Made by a program: the position numbers and the translations under genes. The notes beneath the pieces are model-generated. The model searched no databases. It worked only from the letters and a program-made list of their open reading frames with translations, and was not told the DNA's origin. From Pseudomonadota bacterium (GTDB lineage Bacteria > Pseudomonadota > Gammaproteobacteria > Burkholderiales > Gallionellaceae): DNA of 64,000 bases. The stretch is from positions 62,001 to 126,000 of the forward strand of contig JAJYLY010000003.1 in assembly GCA_021787435.1 (NCBI GenBank). Direction: 5' to 3'. Below are positions 9,279 to 20,195 of the stretch, piece by piece. The stretch's first letter is position 1; each line of letters begins with the position of its first letter.

Positions 9279-10617
9279 AAATACTGTTTCAAAGTTGCTG
9301 GGCGCTGCCTTGCTGTGTTGTTTTGCAGGCTTCGCTTCCGCCACGCCCAACATCCAGCACTGGCAGAGTGCCAGCGGTGCCAAGGTGCTGTTTGTCGAAG
9401 ACCATGACATCCCCATGCTGGACGTCGCAGTTACTGTGCCGGCGGGCAGTCGTTATGACAGCAAGTCGGGGCTTGCCAGCATGACGCACGAGATGCTTGA
9501 TCTGGGCGCGGGAGATCTCAACGAGGATGCCATTTCCAGCGGTATCGCGGATATTGGTGCAGAACTGGGCGGAGACATTGATCAGGATATGGCCAGCATA
9601 TCGCTGCGCACTCTGAGCAGTGCAAAGGTGCGTGACAAGGCGCTCGGCATCATGGCCAAAGTGCTTCAGCATCCGCTGTTCTCGGATGAGATACTGACGC
9701 GCGAGAAAACGCGCGTGATCGCGGCGCTGAAAGAAGATGAGACCAAGCCTGAGAGCATTGCCAGCCGTGCATTTTACAAGGCGGTGTTTGGCAAACATCC
9801 TTACGCCTTGCCGGTATCCGGCGATGTGGCGGGCGTTGAGGAGGTCAATGATCAGGACGTGAAGGATTTTTACCGCGATCACTACAACGCGGCTCGCGCA
9901 GTGGTTGCCATCATGGGCGATGTAACTTTGAAAGAGGCCCATGCGATTGCAGAACAGCTGACTGGCGAGCTGCCTGTCTCGACATCAGCGCTGCCGATGC
10001 CTGCGGTGACGATGCAGATCAAGGCTAGTGAGGTGCGCATTCCTCATCCTGCCTTGCAGAGCCATATCCTGATGGGTGCTCCCGGCATGTCGCGCACCGA
10101 CCCTGATTATTTTACGCTGTATGTGGGCAATTACATACTGGGCGGCGGCGGCTTCGTCTCGCGCCTGATGAACGAGGTTCGCGAAAAACGCGGTCTGGCC
10201 TACAGTGTATACAGTTATTTCTTTCCGCTGGGGCAGCCAGGGCCTTTTCAGATCGGCCTACAGACCAAGAAGGAACAGGCTGATGAGGCTTTAGCACTGG
10301 TGCGCAAGACGTTGGACAAATTCGTGGCCGATGGCCCGACAGAGCAGGAGCTCACGGCCGCCAAGCAGAACATCATAGGTGGGTTTCCATTGCGCATAGA
10401 CAGCAACCGCAAGATACTTGGGTATCTTAGCGTGATTGGATTCTATGATCTGCCGCTGACTTATCTGGATGACTTTACAGGGCGCGTGGAGCGGGTCACT
10501 GTCCAGCAGATCAAGGATGCGTTCGCGCGCCACATCCATCCGGACGCGATGGTGACAGTGATTGTCGGTGCACCCGATGAAAAGTCAAATGGCAGCAAAC
10601 AGGCTGAGCGCAGATAG
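9268..10617 (+). CDS. M16 family peptidase-like partner subunit (non-catalytic)
   Basis: About 449 residues with a signal peptide (VSKLLGAALLCCFAGFASA). The position of the zinc motif reads MTHEMLDLGAG, without HxxEH, so it should not bind zinc. It keeps the C-terminal NEVREKRGLAYSVYSYF stretch with the R/Y pair that helps bind substrate in heterodimeric M16 enzymes. The start ATG at 9268 overlaps the end of the catalytic subunit by 11 bases, implying coupled translation and a heterodimer. Confidence 0.88.
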   Translation: MFVKNTVSKLLGAALLCCFAGFASATPNIQHWQSASGAKVLFVEDHDIPMLDVAVTVPAGSRYDSKSGLASMTHEMLDLGAGDLNEDAISSGIADIGAELGGDIDQDMASISLRTLSSAKVRDKALGIMAKVLQHPLFSDEILTREKTRVIAALKEDETKPESIASRAFYKAVFGKHPYALPVSGDVAGVEEVNDQDVKDFYRDHYNAARAVVAIMGDVTLKEAHAIAEQLTGELPVSTSALPMPAVTMQIKASEVRIPHPALQSHILMGAPGMSRTDPDYFTLYVGNYILGGGGFVSRLMNEVREKRGLAYSVYSYFFPLGQPGPFQIGLQTKKEQADEALALVRKTLDKFVADGPTEQELTAAKQNIIGGFPLRIDSNRKILGYLSVIGFYDLPLTYLDDFTGRVERVTVQQIKDAFARHIHPDAMVTVIVGAPDEKSNGSKQAERR

Positions 10618-10623
10618 GTTTGA

Positions 10624-11156
10624 ATGAACAAGGTCAGGATAGGCGCTGGCGAACTCAGGAGCCGCATCATTGCGTTTCCGGATGCACAAGGCCTGCGGCC
10701 CACGCCGGACCGGGTGAGAGAAACGCTGTTCAACTGGCTGGGTCAGACGCTTCATGGCCGAAGCTGTCTGGATCTTTTTGCAGGCAGCGGCGCCTTGGGT
10801 TTCGAGGCGGCATCGCGCGGGGCGGAGTATGTGGTTTTGGTGGAAAAGAGTCTGCCGGTGTTTCGCGCGCTGAAGGATAATGCCGCAAGGTTGGGTTGTG
10901 CCAAAGTGATTGTGCGTCATCAGGATGGGCTGGAATTCCTGTCTCGCGATGAGCAACATTTTGATGTGATTTTCCTGGACCCGCCTTTTCAAAGCGATTA
11001 TTTGCCTGGGCTCCTGGAAATCCTGCCGAAACATCTGGCTGACAAAGGCGTGGTCTATGTCGAATCCGGCCACGCGATCGAGACGCCATCGCGCTGGCAG
11101 GTTCTGAAGTCTGGCCGGGCCGGGCAGGTGTGGTATCAACTGATAGGATTGAACGA

Positions 11157-11160
<4 letters not shown>
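10624..11160 (+). CDS. rsmD: 16S rRNA (guanine966-N2)-methyltransferase RsmD
   Basis: A 178-residue class I SAM methyltransferase. The N-terminal [20 protein letters not shown], the SAM motif [19 protein letters not shown] and the catalytic DPPF in [13 protein letters not shown] identify it. It modifies G966 of 16S rRNA. It is coupled to coaD by an ATGA overlap, a common betaproteobacterial arrangement. Confidence 0.94.
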
Positions 11161-12725
<1,565 letters not shown>

Positions 12726-12760
12726 TGTGCTGTTGAAATGTTGCAGAAATTTTGCATGGC

Positions 12761-13573
12761 TCATCGCTGGCAATGCTCACAATAAAAGCTTGAGCGCTGT
12801 CCCTGCCTGACTTGCCTGATAATGGTGCCGCATTGCCTGCAGGGCTCGCCTGCACGGCCATACACCCAGTGCTGTTGCTGGAAATAACCCGGGCTGCCAG
12901 ACGCGTTGACGAAATCTTTGAGTGTGCTGCCGCCGGCGATGATTGCGGCATCAAGGGTGGCCCTGATGGCGCAAACCAGTCTTTCGCAGCGCGCAAGGCT
13001 GAGCCTGCCTGATTTGAGTTGCGGCCTGATGCCGGCAGAAAACAGCGCTTCGCTGGCGTAGATGTTGCCCACGCCGACCACCACATGGCTGTCCATGATG
13101 AACTGCTTGATTGCGACGTTGCGATTGCGCGAGGCTTGGTAGAGATAGCCTGCATCGAAGTTCTCGCGGTCCAAAGGCTCGGGGCCCAGTCTTGAGAGCA
13201 GCGGGTGGGCATTGATATCGCCTTGATGCCAGAGCACTGCGCCGAAGCGGCGCGGGTCGCGCAGCCGCATCAGTTTGCCGTTGTTTAAAACCAGGTCGAA
13301 GTGATCGTGCGTCCCGGGCGGCACATCTTCAGGCAGGATGCGCAGGCTGCCTGACATCCCTAAGTGCAGGATCAGCGTGCCGGTTTCGCACCGCAGCAGC
13401 AGGTATTTGGCGCGGCGTTCGAGTTTATGTATCGTCAGCCCGGCAAGCGGCATATCTTCCGGAATGGGCCAGCGCAGCCGCGCGTTGCGAATCACGGCTT
13501 TGTCGATTTTCGCGCCTTCAAGATGCGAGGCCAGGCCGCGCATTGTGGTTTCCACTTCGGGAAGTTCAGGCAC
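12761..13573 (-). CDS. mutM: Formamidopyrimidine-DNA glycosylase MutM (Fpg)
   Basis: A 270-residue base-excision-repair enzyme for oxidised purines. The catalytic N-terminus [13 protein letters not shown] (Pro2, Glu3), the H2TH region ([14 protein letters not shown]) and the C-terminal zinc finger [10 protein letters not shown]...CEHC are complete. Its start overlaps the end of the GldG-like gene by 8 bases, placing it in the same transcription unit. Confidence 0.96.
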   Translation of the reverse strand: MPELPEVETTMRGLASHLEGAKIDKAVIRNARLRWPIPEDMPLAGLTIHKLERRAKYLLLRCETGTLILHLGMSGSLRILPEDVPPGTHDHFDLVLNNGKLMRLRDPRRFGAVLWHQGDINAHPLLSRLGPEPLDRENFDAGYLYQASRNRNVAIKQFIMDSHVVVGVGNIYASEALFSAGIRPQLKSGRLSLARCERLVCAIRATLDAAIIAGGSTLKDFVNASGSPGYFQQQHWVYGRAGEPCRQCGTIIRQVRQGQRSSFYCEHCQR

Positions 13574-14906
13574 GGCGGCGCTTCCACCAGATATAGATGC
13601 CCATGCCTGAGAGCAGGAGCGGCAGGCTGATCAGGAATGCAATGCTGATCGCAGTGAGCTGGCTCCTGGACAGCGTGATACTGCTGTCATGGGCTTTGCG
13701 CGGCTGCAATGCGATTTGCTTGTCATCGTGGGCCAGCCAGTTCACCATGTTGACTCCCAGGTCCACGTTTCCGCCGTTGCCGGCGAAGCTGTTGGCGAGG
13801 AAGGCACCGTTGCCCACCACCACGATGCGCTGATCCAGATTGTTGACGTTGCGGCTCATCGCCAGCGCGATGGTGAAGGGTCCTTGTGTGTCGCGCTGTT
13901 TGTCGAACTTACTGTCCGATGTTTCGCTGACCCAGCCAGTTGCAGCAACGTCGACCAAGACATGGTGCTTCCAGCCCGTGTCCTCGCGCCACATGAGTGC
14001 GCGGGCCGCGGGGAAGGCCGTGATCAGGTTGAAGCCGCTGGTGATCTCATGCGGAGGATAACTCGTGCCTAGGGCCCAGGTGTCAGGTGCATTCATGCGG
14101 GCGGCCGAAGGATCGATCACGACGCCTGCGGGCAGCTGCAGGTCAAGTTTCTCGGCTAGGCGTTCCAGTCCGTGCAGCGGGCCGGGATCGATCAGCCACA
14201 GCAGATTGCCGCCGCGCTCCACAAAGCGCAGCAGCTTGTCCACTTCGCCTGGCATCAGGTCGACCTCGGGCTGCGCAATCACCAGCATGCTGGCATTCAT
14301 CGGCACATCCTGCGCGATGGCAAGATTAAGGCTGCTGATTTTGAACCCATTCTGTTTGAGTTTTGCGCCGAATAAAAGGCCGAGATCGTGGTTGGCATTG
14401 CCATCGAGCTTGCGTTCGCCATCGCCATCCAGATACATCACAGTCTGGTTCATGGTATGCGCAAGATGCAGCAGGGCGCTGGTCAGCGTGTCTTCATTGA
14501 TCACGGTGAGGTGTTCGCTGCGGCCAGCATATTCGACCACCATCTCCCCGTTGAGCTGTATGTGTGCGGCGCGGGTTTTTTCAGGCTCTTTGACAGGGTC
14601 TATGAAGGTCAGCTTTATATCAGGCTTGTAGCGCTGATAAAGCGAGATGAATTCGCTGATGATCTTGCGTATGTCGCCCAGACGCACATCCTGTGGCGTG
14701 GCATAGACGGTGATTTCGACGGGCCCAGAAAGCTGGCGGAGCGCGGATACGCTGGCAGGCTCAAGGCTGTTGCTTGCATTGAAGGTGAGGTCGCGCTCTA
14801 TGGGATGAAGGGCGGCCAGATAACCCAGGCCCAGTGCGGCACCTGCCAGCAGCAGGACGAACAGTAGATTGCGCAGCGAATTCGAAGTGAAGGATTTGCG
14901 CGGCAT
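13566..14906 (-). CDS. GldG-like ABC transporter auxiliary protein
   Basis: A 446-residue membrane-anchored protein with an N-terminal helix (about 12-30), a large extracytoplasmic ABC-type_uncharacterised domain ([14 protein letters not shown]...; [20 protein letters not shown]) and a C-terminal helix near 420-440. It matches the GldG-type component that accompanies GldA/GldF ABC systems. The transported substrate in non-gliding bacteria is unknown. It follows the permease by 3 bases. Confidence 0.85.
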   Translation of the reverse strand: MPRKSFTSNSLRNLLFVLLLAGAALGLGYLAALHPIERDLTFNASNSLEPASVSALRQLSGPVEITVYATPQDVRLGDIRKIISEFISLYQRYKPDIKLTFIDPVKEPEKTRAAHIQLNGEMVVEYAGRSEHLTVINEDTLTSALLHLAHTMNQTVMYLDGDGERKLDGNANHDLGLLFGAKLKQNGFKISSLNLAIAQDVPMNASMLVIAQPEVDLMPGEVDKLLRFVERGGNLLWLIDPGPLHGLERLAEKLDLQLPAGVVIDPSAARMNAPDTWALGTSYPPHEITSGFNLITAFPAARALMWREDTGWKHHVLVDVAATGWVSETSDSKFDKQRDTQGPFTIALAMSRNVNNLDQRIVVVGNGAFLANSFAGNGGNVDLGVNMVNWLAHDDKQIALQPRKAHDSSITLSRSQLTAISIAFLISLPLLLSGMGIYIWWKRRRA

Positions 14907-14909
14907 GAT

Positions 14910-15653
14910 TTATCCGTATATACGGTTATTGTGCAGACGCTTCGCTGTCAGCAGCAAGAAGAACAGGGTGAACAGCACAAAGAATGCGGCATCGCTGCTG
15001 TCTAACAAGCCCGAGTTGAAGTTCTGGAAATGATAAAGCGGTGAGAACTGATGCCATGGCGAATCCGCAGAAGGCGCGCCGATGTCGGCAAGCCAAAGGC
15101 CTGCCAGGATGGCGAGCGAGCCGATCGCGGCTATGATGGGCTGCGTTGTCAAGGACGAGACATAAAGACCCAGCGCGACATAGCTTGCGATGAGCAACAC
15201 GAGGCCTGTGCAGTTGGCAAGCAGCAATCCGTGATCCAGGTGCGTGCCTAGGGAAAGCGTGTAGAGCATCAGCGGCAGGGGTGCAATCAGCAGCAGCAGA
15301 AAAAACAGCAGGCCTACAAATTTTCCCAGCACGATACGGGTGTCAGAGACGGGCGATGACAGAAGAAGCGCCAACGTCTGGTTGCGCCGCTCTTCTGCAA
15401 TCAGGCGCATCGTGAACATCGGCACCAGCATCATCAAAAGCAGGGATGCGGTGTTGAACAGCGGTGCGCCAACGGTGCTAGTCACGCCGGGAGGGTTGGC
15501 CAGCAGCGCCAACTGTGGCTGGATTTCGAGGAAGGCTTCGAGCCTTGCCAGGAAGAACCACGCAAAGATGAATTGCAGTGCGGCCAGAACGAACCAGGTC
15601 GATGGCATGGAAAACAGGCTGCGCAATTCGCGCATCGCGATCAGACGTATCAT
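14910..15653 (-). CDS. ABC-2 type permease (GldF-like)
   Basis: A 247-residue permease with about six helices. The N-terminal MRELRSLFSMPSTWFVLAAL and the AEERRNQTLALLLSSPVSDT segment are typical of ABC-2 exporters of the GldF/NosY type. The start overlaps the ATPase stop by four bases. Confidence 0.86.
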   Translation of the reverse strand: MIRLIAMRELRSLFSMPSTWFVLAALQFIFAWFFLARLEAFLEIQPQLALLANPPGVTSTVGAPLFNTASLLLMMLVPMFTMRLIAEERRNQTLALLLSSPVSDTRIVLGKFVGLLFFLLLLIAPLPLMLYTLSLGTHLDHGLLLANCTGLVLLIASYVALGLYVSSLTTQPIIAAIGSLAILAGLWLADIGAPSADSPWHQFSPLYHFQNFNSGLLDSSDAAFFVLFTLFFLLLTAKRLHNNRIYG

Positions 15654-16603
15654 GATTTATCCTCGCTTGTGATCCTGACGAAGACATCCTCCAGTGTGGC
15701 GTGCAGTGGGGTGAGCTGTGTCAGTTGCCAGCCTTTTTCGGCGGCAAGGCTTAACAGTGCGCTTCCGGGATTGTTGTCTTGCGTATGCAATATGCGGAAT
15801 TCCGTTTCGGACAATTGTTCCACGCTTTCGATGCCGGCGATGCTTTCAAGCTCGATTAATGCGGGGGGGTGGCGCAGGCTGATCGTGAATCCGAAAACCT
15901 CGCCATAGTGCTGCATGCGGTCGCTGGAATCGCCATAGATCAGACGCCCGTTTTGCATGATCTCCACACGGTCGCATACACTCTCCACTTCGCCCAGAAG
16001 ATGCGTGGAAAGAATCACGCTGCCGGTGTTTCCCAGTTCGCGGATCAAGTGGCGTATGTCACGTATCTGCGCGGGGTCGAGGCCGACGGTGGGCTCGTCC
16101 AGTATGATGACATCCGGTTTATGGATGATGGCTTGTGCGATACCGACACGTTGCTGATAACCTTTCGACAGGGTCGAAATCATCTTGCTTCTCACAGGTT
16201 CAAGACCGCAGCGCTGCAATACCTGTATGAGTGCATCGCTGATCTCATCCTGTTTCATGCCGCGCAGGCGGGCAGCAAAGAGCAGATATTTCTCCACGCT
16301 GAGTTCGCGGTACAGTGGCGGTGATTCAGGCAGGTAGCCGATATGAGACTTAGCGATGGCGGGATTTTTCTGCAGGCTGATGCCGCATATGTCGATTTCT
16401 CCGCTGTCAGGCAGCAGGCAGCCGGTCAGCATCTGCAGCGTGGTGCTCTTACCTGCACCGTTGTGGCCCAGCAGGCCCAGCACTTCGCCACGTTTCAGTT
16501 CCAGCGTCAGGTCATGGATGACCGGTCGCTTGCCGAAGCTGCGGGTGAGGTTGCGCGCGGAAAGGGTGATTTGTTGCGTTGCGTTCGACAAGGTGGCCAG
16601 CAT
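15650..16603 (-). CDS. ABC transporter ATP-binding protein (GldA-like)
   Basis: About 317 residues from the ATG at 16603. Walker A is LGHNGAGKSTTLQML, the signature is LSKGYQQRVGIAQ, and Walker B is VIILDEPTVGLDP. The C-terminal ~80 residues form the extra domain seen in GldA/NosF-type exporters. An ATG 47 codons upstream is open but would run into the divergent promoter region of the TPR gene at 16668. Confidence 0.88.
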   Translation of the reverse strand: MLATLSNATQQITLSARNLTRSFGKRPVIHDLTLELKRGEVLGLLGHNGAGKSTTLQMLTGCLLPDSGEIDICGISLQKNPAIAKSHIGYLPESPPLYRELSVEKYLLFAARLRGMKQDEISDALIQVLQRCGLEPVRSKMISTLSKGYQQRVGIAQAIIHKPDVIILDEPTVGLDPAQIRDIRHLIRELGNTGSVILSTHLLGEVESVCDRVEIMQNGRLIYGDSSDRMQHYGEVFGFTISLRHPPALIELESIAGIESVEQLSETEFRILHTQDNNPGSALLSLAAEKGWQLTQLTPLHATLEDVFVRITSEDKS

Positions 16604-16667
16604 CTGTAGTTGTGAATAGCCATCAATATAACCTAATATGTAGGCCCGTATCAAAAGCCGTGTTGCC

Positions 16668-18410
16668 ATGAACAAATTCAGACACTTATTTCTCGCATGT
16701 TTGCTGGTCACAGGGTGTGCAGAGGTGCACAAGCCTGCCATCACGGCGCAACCTGCGCCGGAACCAGCACAGCCGAAGGTTCAGCCGCCGGAGCAGATGG
16801 TCGCTCCCGAGGTATTGCCGGATATCCGGCTTACCAAGGACCTGCTGTATGAAATTCTGCTGTCAGAATTTGCTGCACAGCGTGGTCACATGCCGCTGGC
16901 GCTGGAGGTCAGCATGGACCTTGCGCAGAAGACGCGCGACCCTAGGCTTGCCAGGCGTGCAGCTCAATTAGCGTTGCAATCGGGAGACCCGGAAAAATCT
17001 GTCGAGGCGGTCAGCCTTTGGCATGAAATTGATCCGGGTTCTGCGATGGCGACCCGCATGCTGTCCTCCCTGTTGTTACGCGGCGGGCGCTTGGAAGAAG
17101 CACGCCCTTATCTTGTCGAGGTGTTGAAGAACGATGGGGATAATGTGGGCCTTACTTTTCTGCAGCTCTATCCTCTGACAGCACCGCAACCCGACAAGCC
17201 GGCAGTGCTGAAACTGATGCGCGATCTGGCAGCACCCTATCCGGACGTGAGTGAGGCGCACTGGGTCGTGGCTGAGCTTGCACGCGCTGCTGGCGACGAG
17301 AAGCTTGCGCTGATTGAGGCGCGCGAAGCGCACAAGCTAAAGCCTAGCTGGAATGAGCCCGTGTTGCTCGAGGCGGAACTGTTGAGCAAGACAGCGCCCG
17401 AGCAGGGCCTTGCGCTGATGAAAGGCTATCTGTCAGATTATCCGCAGGCAGCTGAAGTGCGCCTGCAATATGCCCGCGAGCTGCTTGCGCAGAAGCAATA
17501 CCAGGCAGCGCGCGATGAGTTCCAGTATCTTGCGCGCGAGAATCCGGACAATGTCGAGTTGGCTTTTGCAGTGGCATTGATCTCGCTGCAGCTCAATGAT
17601 TTGCATGACGCGGAGAAGCAGCTCGAAAACACTCTGGTCAGGGACGGTAAGACACAGGACGACGTGGCTTATTTCCTGGGTCAGCTGCATGAGGCGAAGG
17701 ACGATGGCGCAAAGGCGCTAGAGTATTATCGCAAGGTGCACGAGGGGAGCTATCACTACCCGGCGCAATTGCGCATCGTTTATCTGTTGAGCCGCGAGAA
17801 CAAGCTCGACGAGGCGCGGCAGGTATTGCACCAGGCTGCGCTCGATAATCCTGATAAGCGCTCAGAATTGCTGGTGATTGAGGCGCAACTTCTGCGAGAT
17901 GCGAAACAGAATGATGCGGCCATGGAAGTGTTAAAGCAGGGGTTGGTTAAACTCCCCGATGATCCCGAGCTGCTGTACGAGGCTGCGATGCAGGCCGATC
18001 AGCTGGGCCACTACGACGAGTCCGAAAAATGGCTGCGCCACCTGATCAAGGTAAGACCTGATTATGCGCATGCCTACAATGCGCTGGGTTACGGCTTTCT
18101 TGAGCGCAAGGTGCGCATACCCGAGGCGACCGCGCTGGTGGAGAAGGCGCTGAAGCTTGCGCCTGACGATCATGCGATCATGGACAGCGTGGGCTGGGCC
18201 TATTATCTTGGCGGAAGGCTGGACGAGAGCGTGGCGATGCTGAAGAAGGCGCTGGCGGGCAACGGTGATCCGGAAATCGCAGCCCACCTTGGCGAGGCCT
18301 TGTGGGCGCGTGGCGACAAGGAAGAAGCGACAAGACTTTTGCAGAACAGCCTGAAAGATCATCCCGACAGCGAGCCGTTAAAGGCTGTGATAAAACGGTT
18401 GATGCCCTGA
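16668..18410 (+). CDS. Tetratricopeptide-repeat outer-membrane lipoprotein
   Basis: A 580-residue protein with a lipoprotein signal (FLACLLVTGC, Cys17) and a proline-rich linker. A long array of TPR-like helical repeats follows, for example DYAHAYNALGYGFLERKVRI and DHAIMDSVGWAYYLGGRLDE. Proteins of this type commonly precede lolB in betaproteobacteria and are thought to act in envelope assembly; the exact role is unknown. A terminator follows immediately. Confidence 0.82.
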   Translation: MNKFRHLFLACLLVTGCAEVHKPAITAQPAPEPAQPKVQPPEQMVAPEVLPDIRLTKDLLYEILLSEFAAQRGHMPLALEVSMDLAQKTRDPRLARRAAQLALQSGDPEKSVEAVSLWHEIDPGSAMATRMLSSLLLRGGRLEEARPYLVEVLKNDGDNVGLTFLQLYPLTAPQPDKPAVLKLMRDLAAPYPDVSEAHWVVAELARAAGDEKLALIEAREAHKLKPSWNEPVLLEAELLSKTAPEQGLALMKGYLSDYPQAAEVRLQYARELLAQKQYQAARDEFQYLARENPDNVELAFAVALISLQLNDLHDAEKQLENTLVRDGKTQDDVAYFLGQLHEAKDDGAKALEYYRKVHEGSYHYPAQLRIVYLLSRENKLDEARQVLHQAALDNPDKRSELLVIEAQLLRDAKQNDAAMEVLKQGLVKLPDDPELLYEAAMQADQLGHYDESEKWLRHLIKVRPDYAHAYNALGYGFLERKVRIPEATALVEKALKLAPDDHAIMDSVGWAYYLGGRLDESVAMLKKALAGNGDPEIAAHLGEALWARGDKEEATRLLQNSLKDHPDSEPLKAVIKRLMP

Positions 18411-18412
18411 TT

Positions 18413-18447
18413 CTGGATTTTGCGCGAAAAACAAAATCCAGTTTTTT
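18413..18447 (+). terminator. Rho-independent terminator after the TPR gene
   Basis: A perfect 10-base inverted repeat (CTGGATTTTG / CAAAATCCAG) with a 9-base loop is followed by six Ts. It ends the TPR transcript before the toxin-antitoxin pair. Confidence 0.8.
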
Positions 18448-18490
18448 GGAAACATGGGGCCGGGATGGATTAAATTCAAATCTTGATGGT

Positions 18491-18507
18491 TACGGCAATT
18501 AGCCGTA
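18491..18507. promoter_or_regulatory. Candidate antitoxin operator palindrome
   Basis: TACGGC-AATTA-GCCGTA is a perfect 6-base inverted repeat about 24 bases upstream of the antitoxin ATG, immediately before the SD (AAAAAGGAG). Ribbon-helix-helix antitoxins usually repress their own promoter at such sites; binding here is inference. Confidence 0.55.
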
Positions 18508-18530
18508 CATTGCAAAAAGGAGATTTTATC

Positions 18531-18800
18531 ATGGCCACAGCCCGACTCGAAGCGCGGATCAGTGTCGAGTTGCACGCCTCGCTCAAGCACGCCGCCGAGA
18601 TTGAGGGGCGCACCGTGACTGACTTTGTCATCTCGGCTGTGCAGGATGCCGCACAACGCGCCATCGAACAGTCCAGTGTCACCAGGTTGTCACTGGCTGA
18701 CCAGGAATGTTTTGCGGCGGCATTGTTATCGCCACCGAAACCAGCAGCGGCATTGAAACGCGCCTTTGCTCGCCGTAAAAAATTGCTGGGCGCTGGATGA
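18531..18800 (+). CDS. DUF1778 (TacA-type) antitoxin
   Basis: An 89-residue ribbon-helix-helix protein. The N-terminal ARLEARISVELHASLKHAAE and EGRTVTDFVISAVQDAA match DUF1778. The C-terminal tail (FAAALLSPPKPAAALKRAF) is the usual toxin-binding segment. The start at 18531 is chosen for its AAGGAG SD; a frame start at 18483 lies upstream of the operator palindrome. It is coupled to the acetyltransferase by a 4-base overlap. Confidence 0.9.
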   Translation: MATARLEARISVELHASLKHAAEIEGRTVTDFVISAVQDAAQRAIEQSSVTRLSLADQECFAAALLSPPKPAAALKRAFARRKKLLGAG

Positions 18801-19294
18801 GCAAGGCAGGCTGTCGGGTTTTTCAGCTTGATGTAATACATAACCGGGCCACATTCAGCTGCGATTCAGAAGCGTTGGATTGTTATTTTCAGCAGCAAGT
18901 CATGCAGGATATTCGTCGTAGAGTGACCGCCTGTTTTGTGGCGCTGACAGGCGAGCAAGTGGTCGCTGGCTACTACACATTGGCGTCAACAAGTGTTCCG
19001 CTGACAGGTCTGCCAGCGGGCACCGCTAAAAAATTGCCTCGCTACCCCTTGGTGCCGGCAGTACGAATGAGGCGATTGGCGGTTGATCAAAATTTTAAAG
19101 GGCAGGGACTCGGTGGTGCATTGCTTGCGGATGGGCTGCACCGTACGTTTGTTTCAGATATAGCAGCTTACGCCATGTTGGTTGACGCTAAGGATGATGA
19201 AGCCGCTGCCTTCTATGCGCATCACGGTTTTATTCCCTTGCTGGGTTCACCGTTGTCGTTGTTTTTACCATTGGCTACAGCATCCAGTTTTTAA
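18797..19294 (+). CDS. GNAT-fold toxin (TacT-type aminoacyl-tRNA acetyltransferase)
   Basis: A 165-residue GNAT protein. The acetyl-CoA-binding motif region is VRMRRLAVDQNFKGQGLGGA (R/Q-x-x-G-x-G/A), and a C-terminal FYAHHGFIPL motif carries the tyrosine typical of these toxins. TacT-type enzymes acetylate the amino group of charged tRNAs and stop translation. The preceding DUF1778 gene is the expected antitoxin. The pair interrupts the usual TPR-lolB neighbourhood, which suggests insertion. Confidence 0.88.
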   Translation: MSKAGCRVFQLDVIHNRATFSCDSEALDCYFQQQVMQDIRRRVTACFVALTGEQVVAGYYTLASTSVPLTGLPAGTAKKLPRYPLVPAVRMRRLAVDQNFKGQGLGGALLADGLHRTFVSDIAAYAMLVDAKDDEAAAFYAHHGFIPLLGSPLSLFLPLATASSF

Positions 19295-19392
19295 GAAATT
19301 TTTATCGGCACAGTAGAAAAAAATCAACGGTTGTTTTTGTGAACGTAATATTATTTTGGTGTTAGTTATTGTGAATTTTATAGGTTGATTAA

Positions 19393-19944
19393 GTGATACG
19401 CTGGCTGTGGGTTTTTATTTTTTTGGGTGGCTGCGCATCGCAGCCGGTTGTTCCGCATCCTTCGCATGTGGAAGATGTTGCCTTTGCGATGAATGGGCGC
19501 ATCTCGGTCAAATATGACGGCAAGCGCGATTCGGCAGGACTGCGCTGGACGCATCAATTGAACAACGACGAGATATTGTTGCTGACACCATTGGGCCAGA
19601 CCGCGGCGCGCATTTATCGCGACGACCATGAAGCCACGCTCGATGAAAGCAACAGACACTATCAGGACAAGGATGTCGAGTCGCTGATGATGCAGGTGCT
19701 GGGCTGGCGTTTGCAGTTGGACAGTCTGCATCGCTGGGTGCTGGGTCAGGCGGCGCAAAGCGATGCGCTGGTCGAGCGGGACAAACTTGGGCGCATCGTG
19801 GTGCAATATCAGGATGGCTGGGAAGTGCGCTATCTGAAATATGCGGACGACAAGGCGGACAGCCTGCCAACCCGCATGCAGCTTTCGCGTCCTGATTTGC
19901 AGATGACCCTGCTGATAGACGGATGGGAATGGAACCCTAAATGA
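19393..19944 (+). CDS. lolB: Outer-membrane lipoprotein localisation factor LolB
   Basis: A 183-residue lipoprotein with the signal IRWLWVFIFLGGC (lipidated Cys14). The LolB fold is seen in FAMNGRISVKYDGKRDSAGL and LMMQVLGWRLQLDSLHRWVL. It accepts lipoproteins from LolA at the outer membrane. The start is GTG at 19393. The AT-rich 98 bases between the toxin gene and lolB are the only place for a promoter. Confidence 0.9.
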   Translation: MIRWLWVFIFLGGCASQPVVPHPSHVEDVAFAMNGRISVKYDGKRDSAGLRWTHQLNNDEILLLTPLGQTAARIYRDDHEATLDESNRHYQDKDVESLMMQVLGWRLQLDSLHRWVLGQAAQSDALVERDKLGRIVVQYQDGWEVRYLKYADDKADSLPTRMQLSRPDLQMTLLIDGWEWNPK

Positions 19945-20000
19945 CAGAGCATTGTAACTGTCGGTTGGCGATAATCCAGGCAATCAATGTTCACGCGGAG

Positions 20001-20151
20001 ACGCGGAGATCACGGAGAAAATCAAAATCCAACCAAGTTCTATGTGCATTCACTGAATGGGTGATATACCAATCAACTGCATTTTTAAGTTTGCGTTTAT
20101 ACGTAGTACGGTTTCTAAATTATTATTCGTTTTTCTCCGTGATCTCCGCGT
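20001..20151. repeat. Perfect 21-base inverted repeat between lolB and ispE
   Basis: The left arm is 20001-20021 and the right arm 20131-20151, both built from the CGCGGAGATCACGGAGAAA theme, separated by 109 AT-rich bases. The left arm is preceded by a partial extra copy of CACGCGGAG. This theme resembles dispersed intergenic repeats known from many bacterial genomes. No gene is seen between lolB and ispE. Confidence 0.8.
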
Positions 20152-20195
20152 GAGAAATTTTTATATTTTGAAATACAACTTTAGACAGAGCTAAA

